Source: an uncultured Erysipelotrichaceae bacterium (GTDB taxonomy: Bacteria > Bacillota_I > Bacilli_A > Erysipelotrichales > Erysipelotrichaceae). Taken from it: a stretch of 57,189 nt of DNA. The position numbers were made by a program, and so were the translations under genes. Numbering within the stretch: position 1 is the first letter of the stretch; each line of letters opens with the position of its first letter. The stretch covers positions 1 through 57,189 of the forward strand of contig CAKUQM010000008.1 of the NCBI GenBank assembly GCA_934675465.1, written 5' to 3'. Shown one piece after another: positions 7,321 to 17,104 of this stretch. The notes below the pieces were generated by a model that searched no databases, was not told the origin of the DNA, and was given only the letters and a program-made list of their open reading frames with translations.

Positions 7321-9717
7321 TTATCTCAAATTTGCATTATAGTGCTTATTCAATTCTTCAAGAATCTTATTATGAGGTGCATCAACATCACTTGTCTTTA
7401 AAGTCTTGTTTGGATCTTCATAAACAATCTTCAATGATACAGACTTAGATCCTTCTTCAATATGTTCGCCATTATAGATATCAAATACTCTTACAGACTT
7501 AACTAGACTGCCACCAGCCTTCTTAACAAGTTTTAATAAATCAGCAGCCTTAACCTCATCCTTTAAGACAATAGAAATATCTCTTGTGATAGATGGATAT
7601 TTACTGATTGAAGGAGCATGCGACTTAGCTGGCTTTGAATTAATCAATTCATCTAAGATTAATTCACAATAATAAGTATCCTTTAACTTGAACTTAAATT
7701 CAAAACTTGGATGTAACTTACCTAAAATACCAATCACCTTATTGTTCATCTTAATAAGACAAGAAACACCTGGATGGAAATGAGTAGTATCTAAGTCATT
7801 TTCTACAACACTTACTCTACCCTTTTCAAAACCTAACTTATCTAATAAGCCCATTACTAAACCCTTTAAGACATAGAAATCAGCCTTCATTGTTAGATGC
7901 TTAACTTCACTATTTAAATAAGTTCCATTTAAGACAACACCAAGTCTTTCTTCTTCATGATCATTGAAATAAACAGAAGACAATTCGTAGATATTAACAT
8001 CACTATTATAGTGACCCAAGTTATAAGCTAAAGTTTCAAGTAGTGAATTCATTAAAGAAGTTCTAATATATTTACGGTCTTCACTTAATGGAGAAATCAT
8101 CTTAACAGCTTCACCATTTACAAGTAAAGATTCATTCTTATAATTTTCACTAACTAGTGTATAAGTTCTCACTTCACTTAAACCGTTATACATCATATAG
8201 TTTCTGATATTACGACGCATTCTTTGAGCAATAGTCAAAGAACCAACAGTTTGAGGCATTAGAGGCAATGTTGACTTTAAATCATCAAAGTCAGTTAAAC
8301 GACACACTTCCTCATCAATGTCTTCCCTAATTAAAATATCAGTTCTATAACTTGGTATAGAGCACAAGAAATGTTCACCATCATCACATTCAAACTTAAA
8401 GTCTAAAGCTTCAATAACTTCCTTAACTTCATCAATTGAATAAGTCTTGCCAACCAAATTATTCAAATGAGACAATGTTTCTTCTACTACAACCGGTGTA
8501 TAGTTGTTACTACCTGCTTCAACTGTTTCCTCAATATCTTGAGCATCAGCATACTTGATTAATAATTCAACAGCTCTATCCATAGCCTTATTTTGAGCTA
8601 ATGGCTCTAGACCCTTAGAGAATCTTGCAGCTGCCTCGGTTTGTAAACCTAAACGATTAGAAGTTCTTCTAATTTGAGCATGGTCAAAACAAGCTGACTC
8701 TAAAAGCAAACTAGTAGTATCATCTAATACCTTAGTTGCATCGCCACCCATGATACCTGCAATGCCAATAGGTTTGTTGTCAGATGTGATCATTAAATCA
8801 CCCTTTTCAATCTTATATGTAAGGCCATCTAATGCTGTATATTCGCATTTTAAATCATCCCTAACAGTGATGTTATGATTAGGATTACTTCTTAAATCAT
8901 AGAAATGCATAGGTTGACCTGTCTCTAACATTACTAAGTTAGAAATATCAACCAAGTTATTGATACACTTGATACCGTTAGACTTCAAGATTTCCTTAAT
9001 CCACTCAGGAGACTCTTTTATAGTTACCTTATTAATAATCTTAGCTAAGAAATGAGGACAATTCTTTGACTCTAAACTTAACTTAAAATCACTTGGTGTA
9101 CCAACATTACTAGCACCTTCAAATTCAGGAAGCTTGCATTCTCTTCTTAAAATTGCGCCCATTTCCTTAGCCATATAAAACATTGCCAAGCAATCAGGTC
9201 TATTGGCATAAATAGACATATCCAAGATTACATCATCATAGCCTAGTTTCTTTAGGATATTTGTTTCACCTACTTCAAATGAATCACCTAATTCTTCAAT
9301 ACCATCCTTTGAACAAGAACCATCTTCTAATAATTCTTCATCAACACCAAGTTCAAGTAATGAACACAACATTCCATTACTCTCATAACCTCTTACTACC
9401 CCCTTTTTGATAGTACCGCCAGGAAGTATTGCACCCTCTTTAGCCACAATTACCTTGATACCTTCTCTACAATTAGGAGCACCACAGACAATATCTAATA
9501 CTTCAGTACCAATATCTACTGTAGTTAGATGTAAATGATCACTATCAGGATGAGGAATACATGTTAATACCTTACCTACAACTAGATTTGTACCACTACC
9601 AATTTTAGTTACTTCTTCCACTTCGAAGCCAGCCTTAACAGCTTTATCCATGATTTCTTGATAAGATAAATCACTTATATCAATAAATTTACTTAACCAA
9701 TTTAAACTTAACTTCAT
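7321..9717 (-). CDS. pheT: Phenylalanyl-tRNA synthetase beta subunit
   Basis: 798 aa, normal length for the bacterial beta subunit. Domains in order: N-terminal tRNA-binding EMAP/OB domain (about 40-150, 'LVVGKVLTCIPHPDSDHLHLTTVD'), B3/B4 editing region (about 210-380, with 'GIAGIMGGDAT'), B5 domain (about 400-470), a catalytic-like core, and the C-terminal FDX-ACB anticodon-binding domain (about 705-798, 'SKYPSITRDISIVLKDEV'). Forms the alpha2-beta2 enzyme that charges tRNA-Phe, with editing of Tyr by this subunit. It begins 2 nt after pheS and shares the T-box-controlled transcript. Confidence 0.97.
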   Translation of the reverse strand: MKLSLNWLSKFIDISDLSYQEIMDKAVKAGFEVEEVTKIGSGTNLVVGKVLTCIPHPDSDHLHLTTVDIGTEVLDIVCGAPNCREGIKVIVAKEGAILPGGTIKKGVVRGYESNGMLCSLLELGVDEELLEDGSCSKDGIEELGDSFEVGETNILKKLGYDDVILDMSIYANRPDCLAMFYMAKEMGAILRRECKLPEFEGASNVGTPSDFKLSLESKNCPHFLAKIINKVTIKESPEWIKEILKSNGIKCINNLVDISNLVMLETGQPMHFYDLRSNPNHNITVRDDLKCEYTALDGLTYKIEKGDLMITSDNKPIGIAGIMGGDATKVLDDTTSLLLESACFDHAQIRRTSNRLGLQTEAAARFSKGLEPLAQNKAMDRAVELLIKYADAQDIEETVEAGSNNYTPVVVEETLSHLNNLVGKTYSIDEVKEVIEALDFKFECDDGEHFLCSIPSYRTDILIREDIDEEVCRLTDFDDLKSTLPLMPQTVGSLTIAQRMRRNIRNYMMYNGLSEVRTYTLVSENYKNESLLVNGEAVKMISPLSEDRKYIRTSLMNSLLETLAYNLGHYNSDVNIYELSSVYFNDHEEERLGVVLNGTYLNSEVKHLTMKADFYVLKGLVMGLLDKLGFEKGRVSVVENDLDTTHFHPGVSCLIKMNNKVIGILGKLHPSFEFKFKLKDTYYCELILDELINSKPAKSHAPSISKYPSITRDISIVLKDEVKAADLLKLVKKAGGSLVKSVRVFDIYNGEHIEEGSKSVSLKIVYEDPNKTLKTSDVDAPHNKILEELNKHYNANLR

Positions 9718-9719
9718 TA

Positions 9720-10754
9720 CTAGTTACCTCTCTTGAATCCATTTAAGAAACGAATATCATTTGTATATAGGTCTCTGATATCCATGATGCCATATTTTAA
9801 CATCGCAACTCTTTCAATACCTACACCAAACGCAAAGCCTGTATACTTTTTAGAATCAATACCAGCAGCTTCCAAAACATTAGGATGTACCATACCAGAA
9901 CCTAGAATTTCAATCCAACCAGTTCCCTTACACATAGAACAACCCTTGCCACCACAGTTATGACATGTCATATCTACTTCAAAAGAAGGTTCTGTGAATG
10001 GGAAGTATGATGGTCTAAATCTAATCTTGGCATCATTTTTAAATAGCTCATGAATCATTAATTCAAGAGTACCCTTTAAGTCTGATACAGTGATATTTTC
10101 GCCAATTACTAAACCCTCACATTGCATAAATTGATGTGAATGAGTAGCATCATCATCATCTCTTCTATATACCTTACCAGGGCAAATAACCTTGATAGGT
10201 AATTTATCATGATCAGTCTCTAATACTCTCATTTGAATAGCTGTAGTTTGAGATCTCAATAGACGATTAACATCAACATAGAAAGTATCTTGCATATCTC
10301 TTGCAGGATGACCCTCGGGAGTATTTGCACGAGTGAAATTATATTCATCATATTCGAGTTCTGGACCTTCAGCTACGTTATAGCCCATACCAATAAAGAT
10401 ATCTTGTAGTTCTTCTTCAACTAAAGTCAAAGGATGAAGAGTACCAGTAACAGGTGTATATTCATCTAGTGTGATATCAATCTTTTCTTTCTCTAGTTGT
10501 AACTTCAATAAAGCATCATCAAGCTCTTTCTTCTTATCTTCGATAGCACTTGTTACACTTGTCTTTAAGTCATTTACAAGTTGACCAAACTTAGGCTTTT
10601 CTTCAGGGCTTAAGTCTTTCATTTGGCTCATTAAACCTTGAATCTTACCTTTTTTAGAAAGATATTCAATTCTTAGTTCTTCTAACACTTTACTGTCTTT
10701 AACTTCATTAATAGCCGCTAAAGCTTCTTGCTTAAGGCTTGTTAAATCGTTCAT
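9720..10754 (-). CDS. pheS: Phenylalanyl-tRNA synthetase alpha subunit
   Basis: 344 aa. The N-terminal coiled coil (1-90) binds tRNA; the class II catalytic core contains 'HPLTLVEEELQDIFIGMGY', motif 2 'VYRRDDDDATHSHQFMQCEG' and motif 3 'GFAFGVGIERVAMLKYGI'. 'CHNCGGKGCSMCKGTGW' is the Cys-rich segment seen in bacterial PheS. Activates phenylalanine and transfers it to tRNA-Phe as alpha2-beta2 with pheT. AAGGAGG lies at good spacing before the ATG. Expression is controlled by the T-box leader directly upstream. Confidence 0.97.
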   Translation of the reverse strand: MNDLTSLKQEALAAINEVKDSKVLEELRIEYLSKKGKIQGLMSQMKDLSPEEKPKFGQLVNDLKTSVTSAIEDKKKELDDALLKLQLEKEKIDITLDEYTPVTGTLHPLTLVEEELQDIFIGMGYNVAEGPELEYDEYNFTRANTPEGHPARDMQDTFYVDVNRLLRSQTTAIQMRVLETDHDKLPIKVICPGKVYRRDDDDATHSHQFMQCEGLVIGENITVSDLKGTLELMIHELFKNDAKIRFRPSYFPFTEPSFEVDMTCHNCGGKGCSMCKGTGWIEILGSGMVHPNVLEAAGIDSKKYTGFAFGVGIERVAMLKYGIMDIRDLYTNDIRFLNGFKRGN

Positions 10755-10773
10755 TCAAAATCCTCCTTACAAT

Positions 10774-10968
10774 AAAAAAACCGCGACTAGGAACGAAAAA
10801 TCGCGGTACCATCCTAATTCAGCATATGCTGCACTTATAACTATAACGCGTTACCGGGGCAAGCCACTATATAAAGGCGAATTCACTTACCTATCTTAAA
10901 GGAGCTTACACCATCCTCCTATCGCTTTTAAGAATCAATAAGATACTACTTCTTTAAACGTTTTTACA
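10774..10968 (-). promoter_or_regulatory. T-box leader of pheST, Phe specifier
   Basis: On the minus strand the antiterminator core GGATGGTACCGCG (10802-10814) precedes a terminator, CCGCGA/TCGCGG followed by seven T (10774-10806). The upstream stem I region holds GTGAATTCGCC, with TTC (Phe) as the specifier codon, and an AAAGAAGTAGTATC stretch. Uncharged tRNA-Phe should pair with the specifier and the T-box bulge to prevent termination. A likely promoter -10, TATGAT preceded by TG, lies at 10975-10980. Confidence 0.92.
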
Positions 10969-10995
10969 ACAAATATCATAACATGAAAGAAATAT

Positions 10996-11022
10996 TAAAA
11001 AAAGATGACCGAAGTCATCTTT
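10996..11022 (-). terminator. Terminator of rplK-rplA
   Basis: AAAGATGAC-TTCG-GTCATCTTT on the minus strand, with a stable UUCG tetraloop and a T7 run, just after the rplA stop. It separates the ribosomal protein operon from the pheST T-box. Confidence 0.93.
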
Positions 11023-11028
11023 AGTTAA

Positions 11029-11712
11029 TTAAGCACCAAAATCTACTTTAATACCAGGACCCATATTGCTAGATAATGTTACACCAGTAATATAAGCACC
11101 CTTAACAGCAGCAGGTCTAGCCTTTACGATTGCACCAGCAAGCGCATTGAAGTTTGATTCAAGATCCTTTGCATCAAAGCTAACCTTACCAAGAAGACAG
11201 TTGATGTTACCATCCTTATCAACACGGTATTCAACTTTACCTTTCTTGATTTCAGCAACAGCACCAGCAACATTTGGAGTTACTGTACCAGTCTTAGGGT
11301 TTGGCATTAAGCCCTTAGGACCTAAAATCTTACCTAACTTACCTAATTCACCCATCATATCAGGAGTAGCTACGATTACATCGAAATCGAACCAACCACC
11401 CTTGATCTTATCAAGGATTTCCTTATCGCCAACATAATCAGCGCCAGCATTCTTTGCTTCTTCAGCCTTAGCACCTTGAGTAACAACCAATACCTTTTGG
11501 CTTCTACCAGTACCAGCAGGAAGAACCATAGCGCCACGGATTTGTTGATCAGCATGACGAGGATCTACATTTAAGCTAAATGATACTCTAACTGCAGCAT
11601 CATATTTTACACTGCTTGTCTTCTTAACTAATTCGCAAGCTTCAGCAGGTGCATATTTCTTGTTCTTCTCAAAAAGAGATAATGCATTATTATAACCTTT
11701 AGATCTTTTCAT
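11029..11712 (-). CDS. rplA: Ribosomal protein L1
   Basis: 227 aa, normal bacterial length. Signature 'GPKGLMPNPKTGTV' (about 126-139) is the L1 hallmark, within 'GKLGKILGPKGLMPNPKTGTVTPNV' (split by the strand order of the two-domain fold). L1 binds 23S rRNA at the mobile stalk near the E site and in many bacteria represses its own L11-L1 mRNA. Starts 2 nt after rplK ends; transcribed from the promoter before rplK. Confidence 0.98.
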   Translation of the reverse strand: MKRSKGYNNALSLFEKNKKYAPAEACELVKKTSSVKYDAAVRVSFSLNVDPRHADQQIRGAMVLPAGTGRSQKVLVVTQGAKAEEAKNAGADYVGDKEILDKIKGGWFDFDVIVATPDMMGELGKLGKILGPKGLMPNPKTGTVTPNVAGAVAEIKKGKVEYRVDKDGNINCLLGKVSFDAKDLESNFNALAGAIVKARPAAVKGAYITGVTLSSNMGPGIKVDFGA

Positions 11713-11714
11713 GA

Positions 11715-12128
11715 TTAACCCTCCACTTTAATGCCCATGTTTCTTGCAGTACCTTCAATGATCTTCATTGCAGATTCTACATCATTAGCATTCAAATCAG
11801 GCATCTTATATTCAGCAATTTCTCTTAATTGAGCGCTAGTAATAGAACCAGCCTTAACTGCCTTTGGTGAACCAGAAGCCTTAGAAATACCAGCAGCCTT
11901 CTTTAATAAGAATGCAGCAGGAGTTGTCTTTAGCACGAAATCAAAAGATTTGTCTTCATATGCAGTAATAACAACAGGAACGATATCGCCATGTCTGTCC
12001 TTTGTTAAGTCATTGAACTTAGTACAGAATTGAGGCATGTTGATACCAGCACTTGCAAGAGCAGGACCTGGTTTAGCTTGACCAGCTGCAAATTGCAACT
12101 TACAGATTTTAGCAACTTTCTTTGCCAT
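11715..12128 (-). CDS. rplK: Ribosomal protein L11
   Basis: 137 aa. 'KLQFAAGQAKPGPALASAGI' corresponds to the N-terminal domain (usual text '[20 protein letters not shown]'), which contacts thiostrepton and EF-G; here the typical 'PPVGPALG' is altered to 'GPALASAG', an ordinary enough variation in reduced Bacillota but worth noting. The C-terminal rRNA-binding domain follows with 'IAEYKMPDLNANDVESAMKI' and 'EGTARNMGIKVEG'. Good ribosome site (AAGGAGG). Head of the rplK-rplA operon; rplJ-rplL do not follow in this window. Confidence 0.95.
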   Translation of the reverse strand: MAKKVAKICKLQFAAGQAKPGPALASAGINMPQFCTKFNDLTKDRHGDIVPVVITAYEDKSFDFVLKTTPAAFLLKKAAGISKASGSPKAVKAGSITSAQLREIAEYKMPDLNANDVESAMKIIEGTARNMGIKVEG

Positions 12129-12146
12129 ATTTTTCCTCCTTATGGT

Positions 12147-12219
12147 TGTGGGATTAACGGGGTAGTTGCACTCCTTCCACAGACTAAATAATTATATGGT
12201 TAATTCGCCTATTAATCAA
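12147..12219 (-). promoter_or_regulatory. rplK promoter and structured leader
   Basis: The -35 TTGATT (12214-12219) and -10 TATAAT (12191-12196) are 17 bp apart; the -35 overlaps the stop codon of the GH2 gene. The transcript would begin near 12184 and fold TGTGG(12181-12177) against CCCACA (12152-12147) with an internal GGAGTGCAACTACCCC segment, just before the rplK ribosome site. A hairpin here could be the L1 or L11 autoregulatory site; I do not recognise a defined family. No terminator separates GH2 from rplK. Confidence 0.6.
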
Positions 12220-14548
12220 TAGTAAATTTAATGATATGAGAGCCTAAACGACTAGAATCAATAGCCAAATAAGCCTCACCCTTCTTCTTAGTCTTAATAT
12301 AAGTACCTGTCATACCACCAGTTGTATTAATCACATCAGGTCCAATAATCTCAATATTATCAGAACAAGTTAGATATAATACTTCGTTCGCATATGGTGC
12401 TAATTCGTTATTACCATTTAAAACTCTGATTCTAATTGAGGCAACATCATATGTTTTACCTTCCTTTAAATGTTCGCTGGAAGTCTTAACTTCTAAATGT
12501 AAATCCCATGAAGGACCCTTGGTAACTGACTTAACAACTTCACCATTTTTAATCGCATCAAAACGATATTTGAAAGCTTCATTACCCCAGCCACTACAAT
12601 AAACATCATATAGACGTGTAGCTTCTAACATCGTGATATGATTGAACAACATCACCTTAAACATCTTAAATTTATATTTAAATGGTAAATGATCAACACC
12701 ATACTTCAAGGTTGCCAATAGACATTCCTTAATTTCATCACAAACATCTTCAGGATAATCTTCTCTTTCCTTGATTAGATCGCCAATAAAGTCATCAATA
12801 TCAAAACATGGGTGTGGCAAATATTTATATGTCACCCCAGGATAAAATTGTTTTACAAACTTGCCATTCTTATAAAGTTTGATTGAATCTGCATTAGAGA
12901 AAACCTTAACATCCTTATTAATACCACCTGGATACTCACCTATTTCCATTGAAGAAGAAACTTCAAGCACTGGTGCATCATCACCCTGACTTGCATAAAC
13001 AGCGGCTGCCATCTTAGGATTTCTAAAGAAATCCATTACACCATGGTAACAAATAGTATCACCAGAGCCAAAATTAGCATGAGTATTATAATCAAACATA
13101 CACCAACCAGTACCACCAGCTACCCCATCTTTTCTATAGATATCATTTAATACTTGCATATGTCTTAGCGCATGCAAATTACGATGAGGATAATCGTCAA
13201 TAGACTTCGTTGGAAACATATGGCCATTATATTCAGAAATATAATAGGCCTTATTCATATCAGGGGTAACCTCTTTCTTATCCAAGATACCATCATGTTT
13301 AAAATTACCCGCAAAAGAGAAATCGTTAAAAGTATAAACATCTTCTAAAAGATTTGACTTTCTTAAATATCTAACACCACCTGTTTGACGATACTTATCT
13401 AAAGAATGAGCCACCTCATTAGTCTTTGTATAGAATTCATCATCATCCTGTGATTCGTTGATTCTAACACCCCACATAATAATACTTGGATGATTACGAT
13501 ATTCAACAATCATATCTCTTGTATTGATAACTGCTTGTTGTTTCCACTTCTCATCGCCAATATGTTGCCAACCAGGAATTTCGGTAAATACTAGCAAGCC
13601 CCTTTTATCACACTCATCAAAGAAACTATGAGCTTGAGGATAGTGAGATGTTCTTACAATATTACAAGCTAATTCATCTTTTAAGATTCTTACATCCTCT
13701 CTTTGCATAGAATCAGGCATTGCATAGCCAACATAAGGATAACTTTGATGACGATTTAAACCCCTTAATTTGATTCTTTGACCATTTAAATAGAAACCAT
13801 CAGCCTTAAACTCAATCGTTCTAAAACCAACATTCACCCTATATTCACTCTTGCCAAGTTTTAACACCACTTCATATAACTTAGGATTATCCAAGTTCCA
13901 TTCAGTAACGTTATCCATTTTTATAGTATAGTTATCTAATAATTCATAAGTACTTGAATAAATTGATTCACCATTATCCAAAACACTTATATCAAGTACA
14001 TCCTCACTTGCACCATTAACAGTTAAAGAAATATCTAAATAATAGCCATCATCATTTTTAACCGGTGCAACGTAGGCATCTTCAATAAAGGCATTTGGCA
14101 CAATATCCAAATAAACATCACGATAAATACCACCATAACATAAGTAATCTATAGAATGACCAAATGGTGGAATATTCAAGGTCTCATGACTATCTAGCTT
14201 AACAACTAATAAATTATTCCCTTCTTTTAAATAATCGGTTAATTCCACCTTAAAAGAAGTATAACCACAACCATGGGCCTTTAATAACTCACCATTAAGG
14301 TAAACCTCGCTCTTATGAGCCGCACCCTCAAAGACCACAAAGACCCTTTTATCTTTATAAGAATTTAGATACTTAATATTAGTCCTATAGCCGGCAGTCA
14401 TTTGATAAGACTTAACATCAACATAATTAAAAGGTATCTCTTTAAAAGTATGTGGTATTCTTACCTTAGAATACTTGTCCTTTCCTTTTAAAAAGTCATC
14501 ATTGAATTCTTCACAAAAATAAAAGCTGTCATTTAAATACTTTCTCAT
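12212..14548 (-). CDS. Glycoside hydrolase family 2 (beta-galactosidase-like)
   Basis: 778 aa. The N-terminal sugar-binding jelly roll (1-145, 'VFEGAAHKSEVYLNGELL'), immunoglobulin-like domain (150-245) and TIM barrel (about 250-520) follow GH2 order. 'GLNRHQSYP' and 'NIVRTSHYPQ' are family motifs; the acid/base is Glu365 in 'MWGVRINES' and the likely nucleophile Glu439 in 'YYISEYNGH'. A 250-residue C-terminal extension contains further beta-domains. No signal peptide, so cytoplasmic. It should cleave beta-galactosides or a related beta-glycoside; glucuronide specificity is possible. Start overlaps the GH36 stop by 4 bp, so both act on imported oligosaccharides together. Confidence 0.88.
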   Translation of the reverse strand: MRKYLNDSFYFCEEFNDDFLKGKDKYSKVRIPHTFKEIPFNYVDVKSYQMTAGYRTNIKYLNSYKDKRVFVVFEGAAHKSEVYLNGELLKAHGCGYTSFKVELTDYLKEGNNLLVVKLDSHETLNIPPFGHSIDYLCYGGIYRDVYLDIVPNAFIEDAYVAPVKNDDGYYLDISLTVNGASEDVLDISVLDNGESIYSSTYELLDNYTIKMDNVTEWNLDNPKLYEVVLKLGKSEYRVNVGFRTIEFKADGFYLNGQRIKLRGLNRHQSYPYVGYAMPDSMQREDVRILKDELACNIVRTSHYPQAHSFFDECDKRGLLVFTEIPGWQHIGDEKWKQQAVINTRDMIVEYRNHPSIIMWGVRINESQDDDEFYTKTNEVAHSLDKYRQTGGVRYLRKSNLLEDVYTFNDFSFAGNFKHDGILDKKEVTPDMNKAYYISEYNGHMFPTKSIDDYPHRNLHALRHMQVLNDIYRKDGVAGGTGWCMFDYNTHANFGSGDTICYHGVMDFFRNPKMAAAVYASQGDDAPVLEVSSSMEIGEYPGGINKDVKVFSNADSIKLYKNGKFVKQFYPGVTYKYLPHPCFDIDDFIGDLIKEREDYPEDVCDEIKECLLATLKYGVDHLPFKYKFKMFKVMLFNHITMLEATRLYDVYCSGWGNEAFKYRFDAIKNGEVVKSVTKGPSWDLHLEVKTSSEHLKEGKTYDVASIRIRVLNGNNELAPYANEVLYLTCSDNIEIIGPDVINTTGGMTGTYIKTKKKGEAYLAIDSSRLGSHIIKFTID

Positions 14549-16161
14549 AACTCGATACTTACTTCCCCATCATCATATTTGACACAAACAACATTATTGT
14601 TTAAAGTAATAGCTTTTGCCTTACCTTTTAAATTCTTAATCTTATTATATAAAGATAATTTATATTCATCATATTTACCAATATCATCACTAGTAAATAA
14701 GAGAGAACCAAACAAGCCATTGATAATAGCTAACTTTTCCTTTTCTTCCTTAGTCAAAGAAACATGCTTATCTCTTAAAATAAAAACATCAGGATCATTC
14801 AAGAAAGCACGACCATCGAGTTGTCTTCTAAAAATAGTATCAACCATTGTCCTTTTTGTAGAATTACGTTCATTATGCATATGCTTCATATAGAAAACAT
14901 CATCATATTTTAATGACACATCACAGCCCACTCTACAATAATCTACTTTGCCAAAAGCTGAAGCTAAAGGTACCCCACAACCAAGAATTAACTTATCAGT
15001 GCATAATTGTCTTAATAAGTTCATACCATCAGCCATAATCATGCCTCTTGGCTTATCTTTCCTATTTAAGACACAGGCTGAATATAAGAAATCAAGCTTA
15101 ACTAAGTCAAAGCCCCACTTATTAAAAACAGTATCAAAGACTTGTTTTAAATATTGTCTTACCTCAACTTTATAAATATCCAAGGCATAGAAAGTGCTCC
15201 AGTTACAACCACAGGCATATGGATTACCAGTTTCATCTTTAACCAACCAATCCTTATGGTTTTTATAAATATCTGAATTCTTTTCTGCACTAAAAGGTGC
15301 CAACCAAATACCAGCTTTAAAACCTTTATCGTGTATTGTATTTACTATATTTTCTAAGCCATTTGGAAACTTATTAGTATTAATATTTAACCAATCACCA
15401 ACATAAGTTTGATAACCATCATCAATTTGAAAAACATCAACATCACTCAAACAACTTAAATCATTAAGTAGTTTTTTCTCTGTAATATTTTGATAGTGAT
15501 TGTACCAAGAAGTATAGCCAGTAACAGGATTCGTGCCCGTGCCCGGTTTATCAATCTTCAACATTTCAAAGTACTTATCAAACACCTCATCTTCCTTGCC
15601 ATTTAAGATACAAAAATCAAGCGCAACAAAAGAATCATAACATTCATAGCCTTTTAAATCAGGAATGATGATTAATTGATCATGATCATAGACAAAACGG
15701 GTGAAACAAAAATTTTCATTTAAAGAACCAAGCAATTTATAATCATCATTATTTCTTACATATAGATATGACCAACCATGATTATAACCTTCGATGTTTG
15801 GATATTCCGCAAAGTTATAATCACCATAGCGATCAAAATGATATTTCTTTAAAGTGAATGGCTTAAATGGCACTTCATTGATACCAGGATTTTTAGTGTT
15901 CTTATCACTTTCATAAGAATAAGTCCAATCTTGATAACCATTAAAGAAAATGCGATCATCCTCTTCAAGCACAAAATGGTTTCTTAATGAAACCTCTTGT
16001 ATAATTAATTTCTTCTTAGGATATAACTTCAAAGTAATCCTATTATCAGTAACATCGACAAGATAAGCTAAATTATCATCTTGTTCACTTATCTTTTCAT
16101 CAATATCACCACTTAATCGATAAGTCTTATCAGCTAATAAATAATCGATTGTAAGTATCAT
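14545..16161 (-). CDS. Alpha-galactosidase (GH36/melibiase-like)
   Basis: 538 aa. TIM-barrel motifs: 'VFQIDDGYQTYVGDWLNIN' (about 243-261), 'GFKAGIWLAPF' (280-290), nucleophile Asp357 in 'LVKLDFLYSA', and acid/base Asp414 in 'CRVGCDVSLKYDD'. N-terminal 210 residues form the beta-supersandwich. At 538 aa it is shorter than the tetrameric 730-aa GH36 enzymes, like the compact subgroup. No signal peptide; expected to remove terminal alpha-galactose (melibiose, raffinose, or mucin- and plant-derived sugars) in the cytoplasm. Starts 2 nt after yhaM stops, with no promoter of its own visible. Confidence 0.88.
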   Translation of the reverse strand: MILTIDYLLADKTYRLSGDIDEKISEQDDNLAYLVDVTDNRITLKLYPKKKLIIQEVSLRNHFVLEEDDRIFFNGYQDWTYSYESDKNTKNPGINEVPFKPFTLKKYHFDRYGDYNFAEYPNIEGYNHGWSYLYVRNNDDYKLLGSLNENFCFTRFVYDHDQLIIIPDLKGYECYDSFVALDFCILNGKEDEVFDKYFEMLKIDKPGTGTNPVTGYTSWYNHYQNITEKKLLNDLSCLSDVDVFQIDDGYQTYVGDWLNINTNKFPNGLENIVNTIHDKGFKAGIWLAPFSAEKNSDIYKNHKDWLVKDETGNPYACGCNWSTFYALDIYKVEVRQYLKQVFDTVFNKWGFDLVKLDFLYSACVLNRKDKPRGMIMADGMNLLRQLCTDKLILGCGVPLASAFGKVDYCRVGCDVSLKYDDVFYMKHMHNERNSTKRTMVDTIFRRQLDGRAFLNDPDVFILRDKHVSLTKEEKEKLAIINGLFGSLLFTSDDIGKYDEYKLSLYNKIKNLKGKAKAITLNNNVVCVKYDDGEVSIEL

Positions 16162-16163
16162 AA

Positions 16164-17102
16164 CTATTTAGCCTTATAGAAACAACGATTATCCATGGCA
16201 AATACTCTAGTAGAGAATTCACCAGGTTTAACATCAACTAAAGCCTTATTAATAATCTCGACCTTAGCATCAATATTATCAATATAAGTCAATAATTCTG
16301 CCTCCAATGTTTCAGGTAAAACAGGAGAACCATATTCATGTTGGCCGTGGTGAGCTAAAATCATATGTCTTAGTAACATCAATTCTTCACTATCTTCTAG
16401 TTTTAATTGCTCGCCAACTTCTAATAGTCTGGCATCCATGATTGAAATATGACCTAAAAGCTTACCCTGAACAGAATATTCAGACACAAAAGGGCTCACA
16501 AATTCTTCAATCTTGCCTAAGTCATGTAAGATAACACCAGCCAATAAATAATCCCTATTAGCGCTAGGATAGATATCACATAAGGCATTCGCAAGCTTAA
16601 TCATACCCGACATATGAGTAGCTAGACCACCAATAAAGTTATGATGAATCTTGCTGGCAGCAGGATAAATATATACATCATTGTCATAATAATTAAGCAT
16701 CGCAATGACAATACGAGAAATATTATCATTCTTAATCATATTTACCGCATCACCAACATCCTCCCTTAAAACATCCCTAGGAATAGGAGAAGCACTAACG
16801 AAATCCAACATATCGATATCGTTTTGACTTACCGGTAATACTTTGATTACCTTAGCTTGTAAGTTATTACGATACATATTAATTTCTAAATCAAAGTTAA
16901 ATACTTTGCCAGAACACAAAAGTTTTTCAACTTCACTTTTAACATCCCACATCTTCGCATCAATTGTCTTAGAACTATCTTGAAGTACCAAAGACAAATA
17001 AGGAGCACCGGTATTAGTTACACCCTTTACAAGAGATGAGACTAGAAGGTTTGTATTGACGTGTTCACCTTCTTTAAAATCTTTTACCAAAATCTTTTCC
17101 AT
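16164..17102 (-). CDS. yhaM: 3'-5' exoribonuclease YhaM
   Basis: 312 aa, the length of Bacillus YhaM (CBF1 family). Residues 1-90 form the OB-fold ('LLVSSLVKGVTNTGAPYLSLVLQDSSKTIDAKMWD', broken here only by loop variation), and an HD phosphohydrolase domain follows, with the metal-binding 'HHNFIGGLATHMSGM' and 'GVILHDLGKIEEF' and later 'MILAHHGQHEYGSP'. YhaM degrades RNA and single-stranded DNA 3'-5' and trims mRNA ends. Sits 2 nt after the glycosyltransferase-RecX gene and 2 nt before the alpha-galactosidase gene. Confidence 0.93.
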   Translation of the reverse strand: MEKILVKDFKEGEHVNTNLLVSSLVKGVTNTGAPYLSLVLQDSSKTIDAKMWDVKSEVEKLLCSGKVFNFDLEINMYRNNLQAKVIKVLPVSQNDIDMLDFVSASPIPRDVLREDVGDAVNMIKNDNISRIVIAMLNYYDNDVYIYPAASKIHHNFIGGLATHMSGMIKLANALCDIYPSANRDYLLAGVILHDLGKIEEFVSPFVSEYSVQGKLLGHISIMDARLLEVGEQLKLEDSEELMLLRHMILAHHGQHEYGSPVLPETLEAELLTYIDNIDAKVEIINKALVDVKPGEFSTRVFAMDNRCFYKAK

Positions 17103-17104
17103 AT

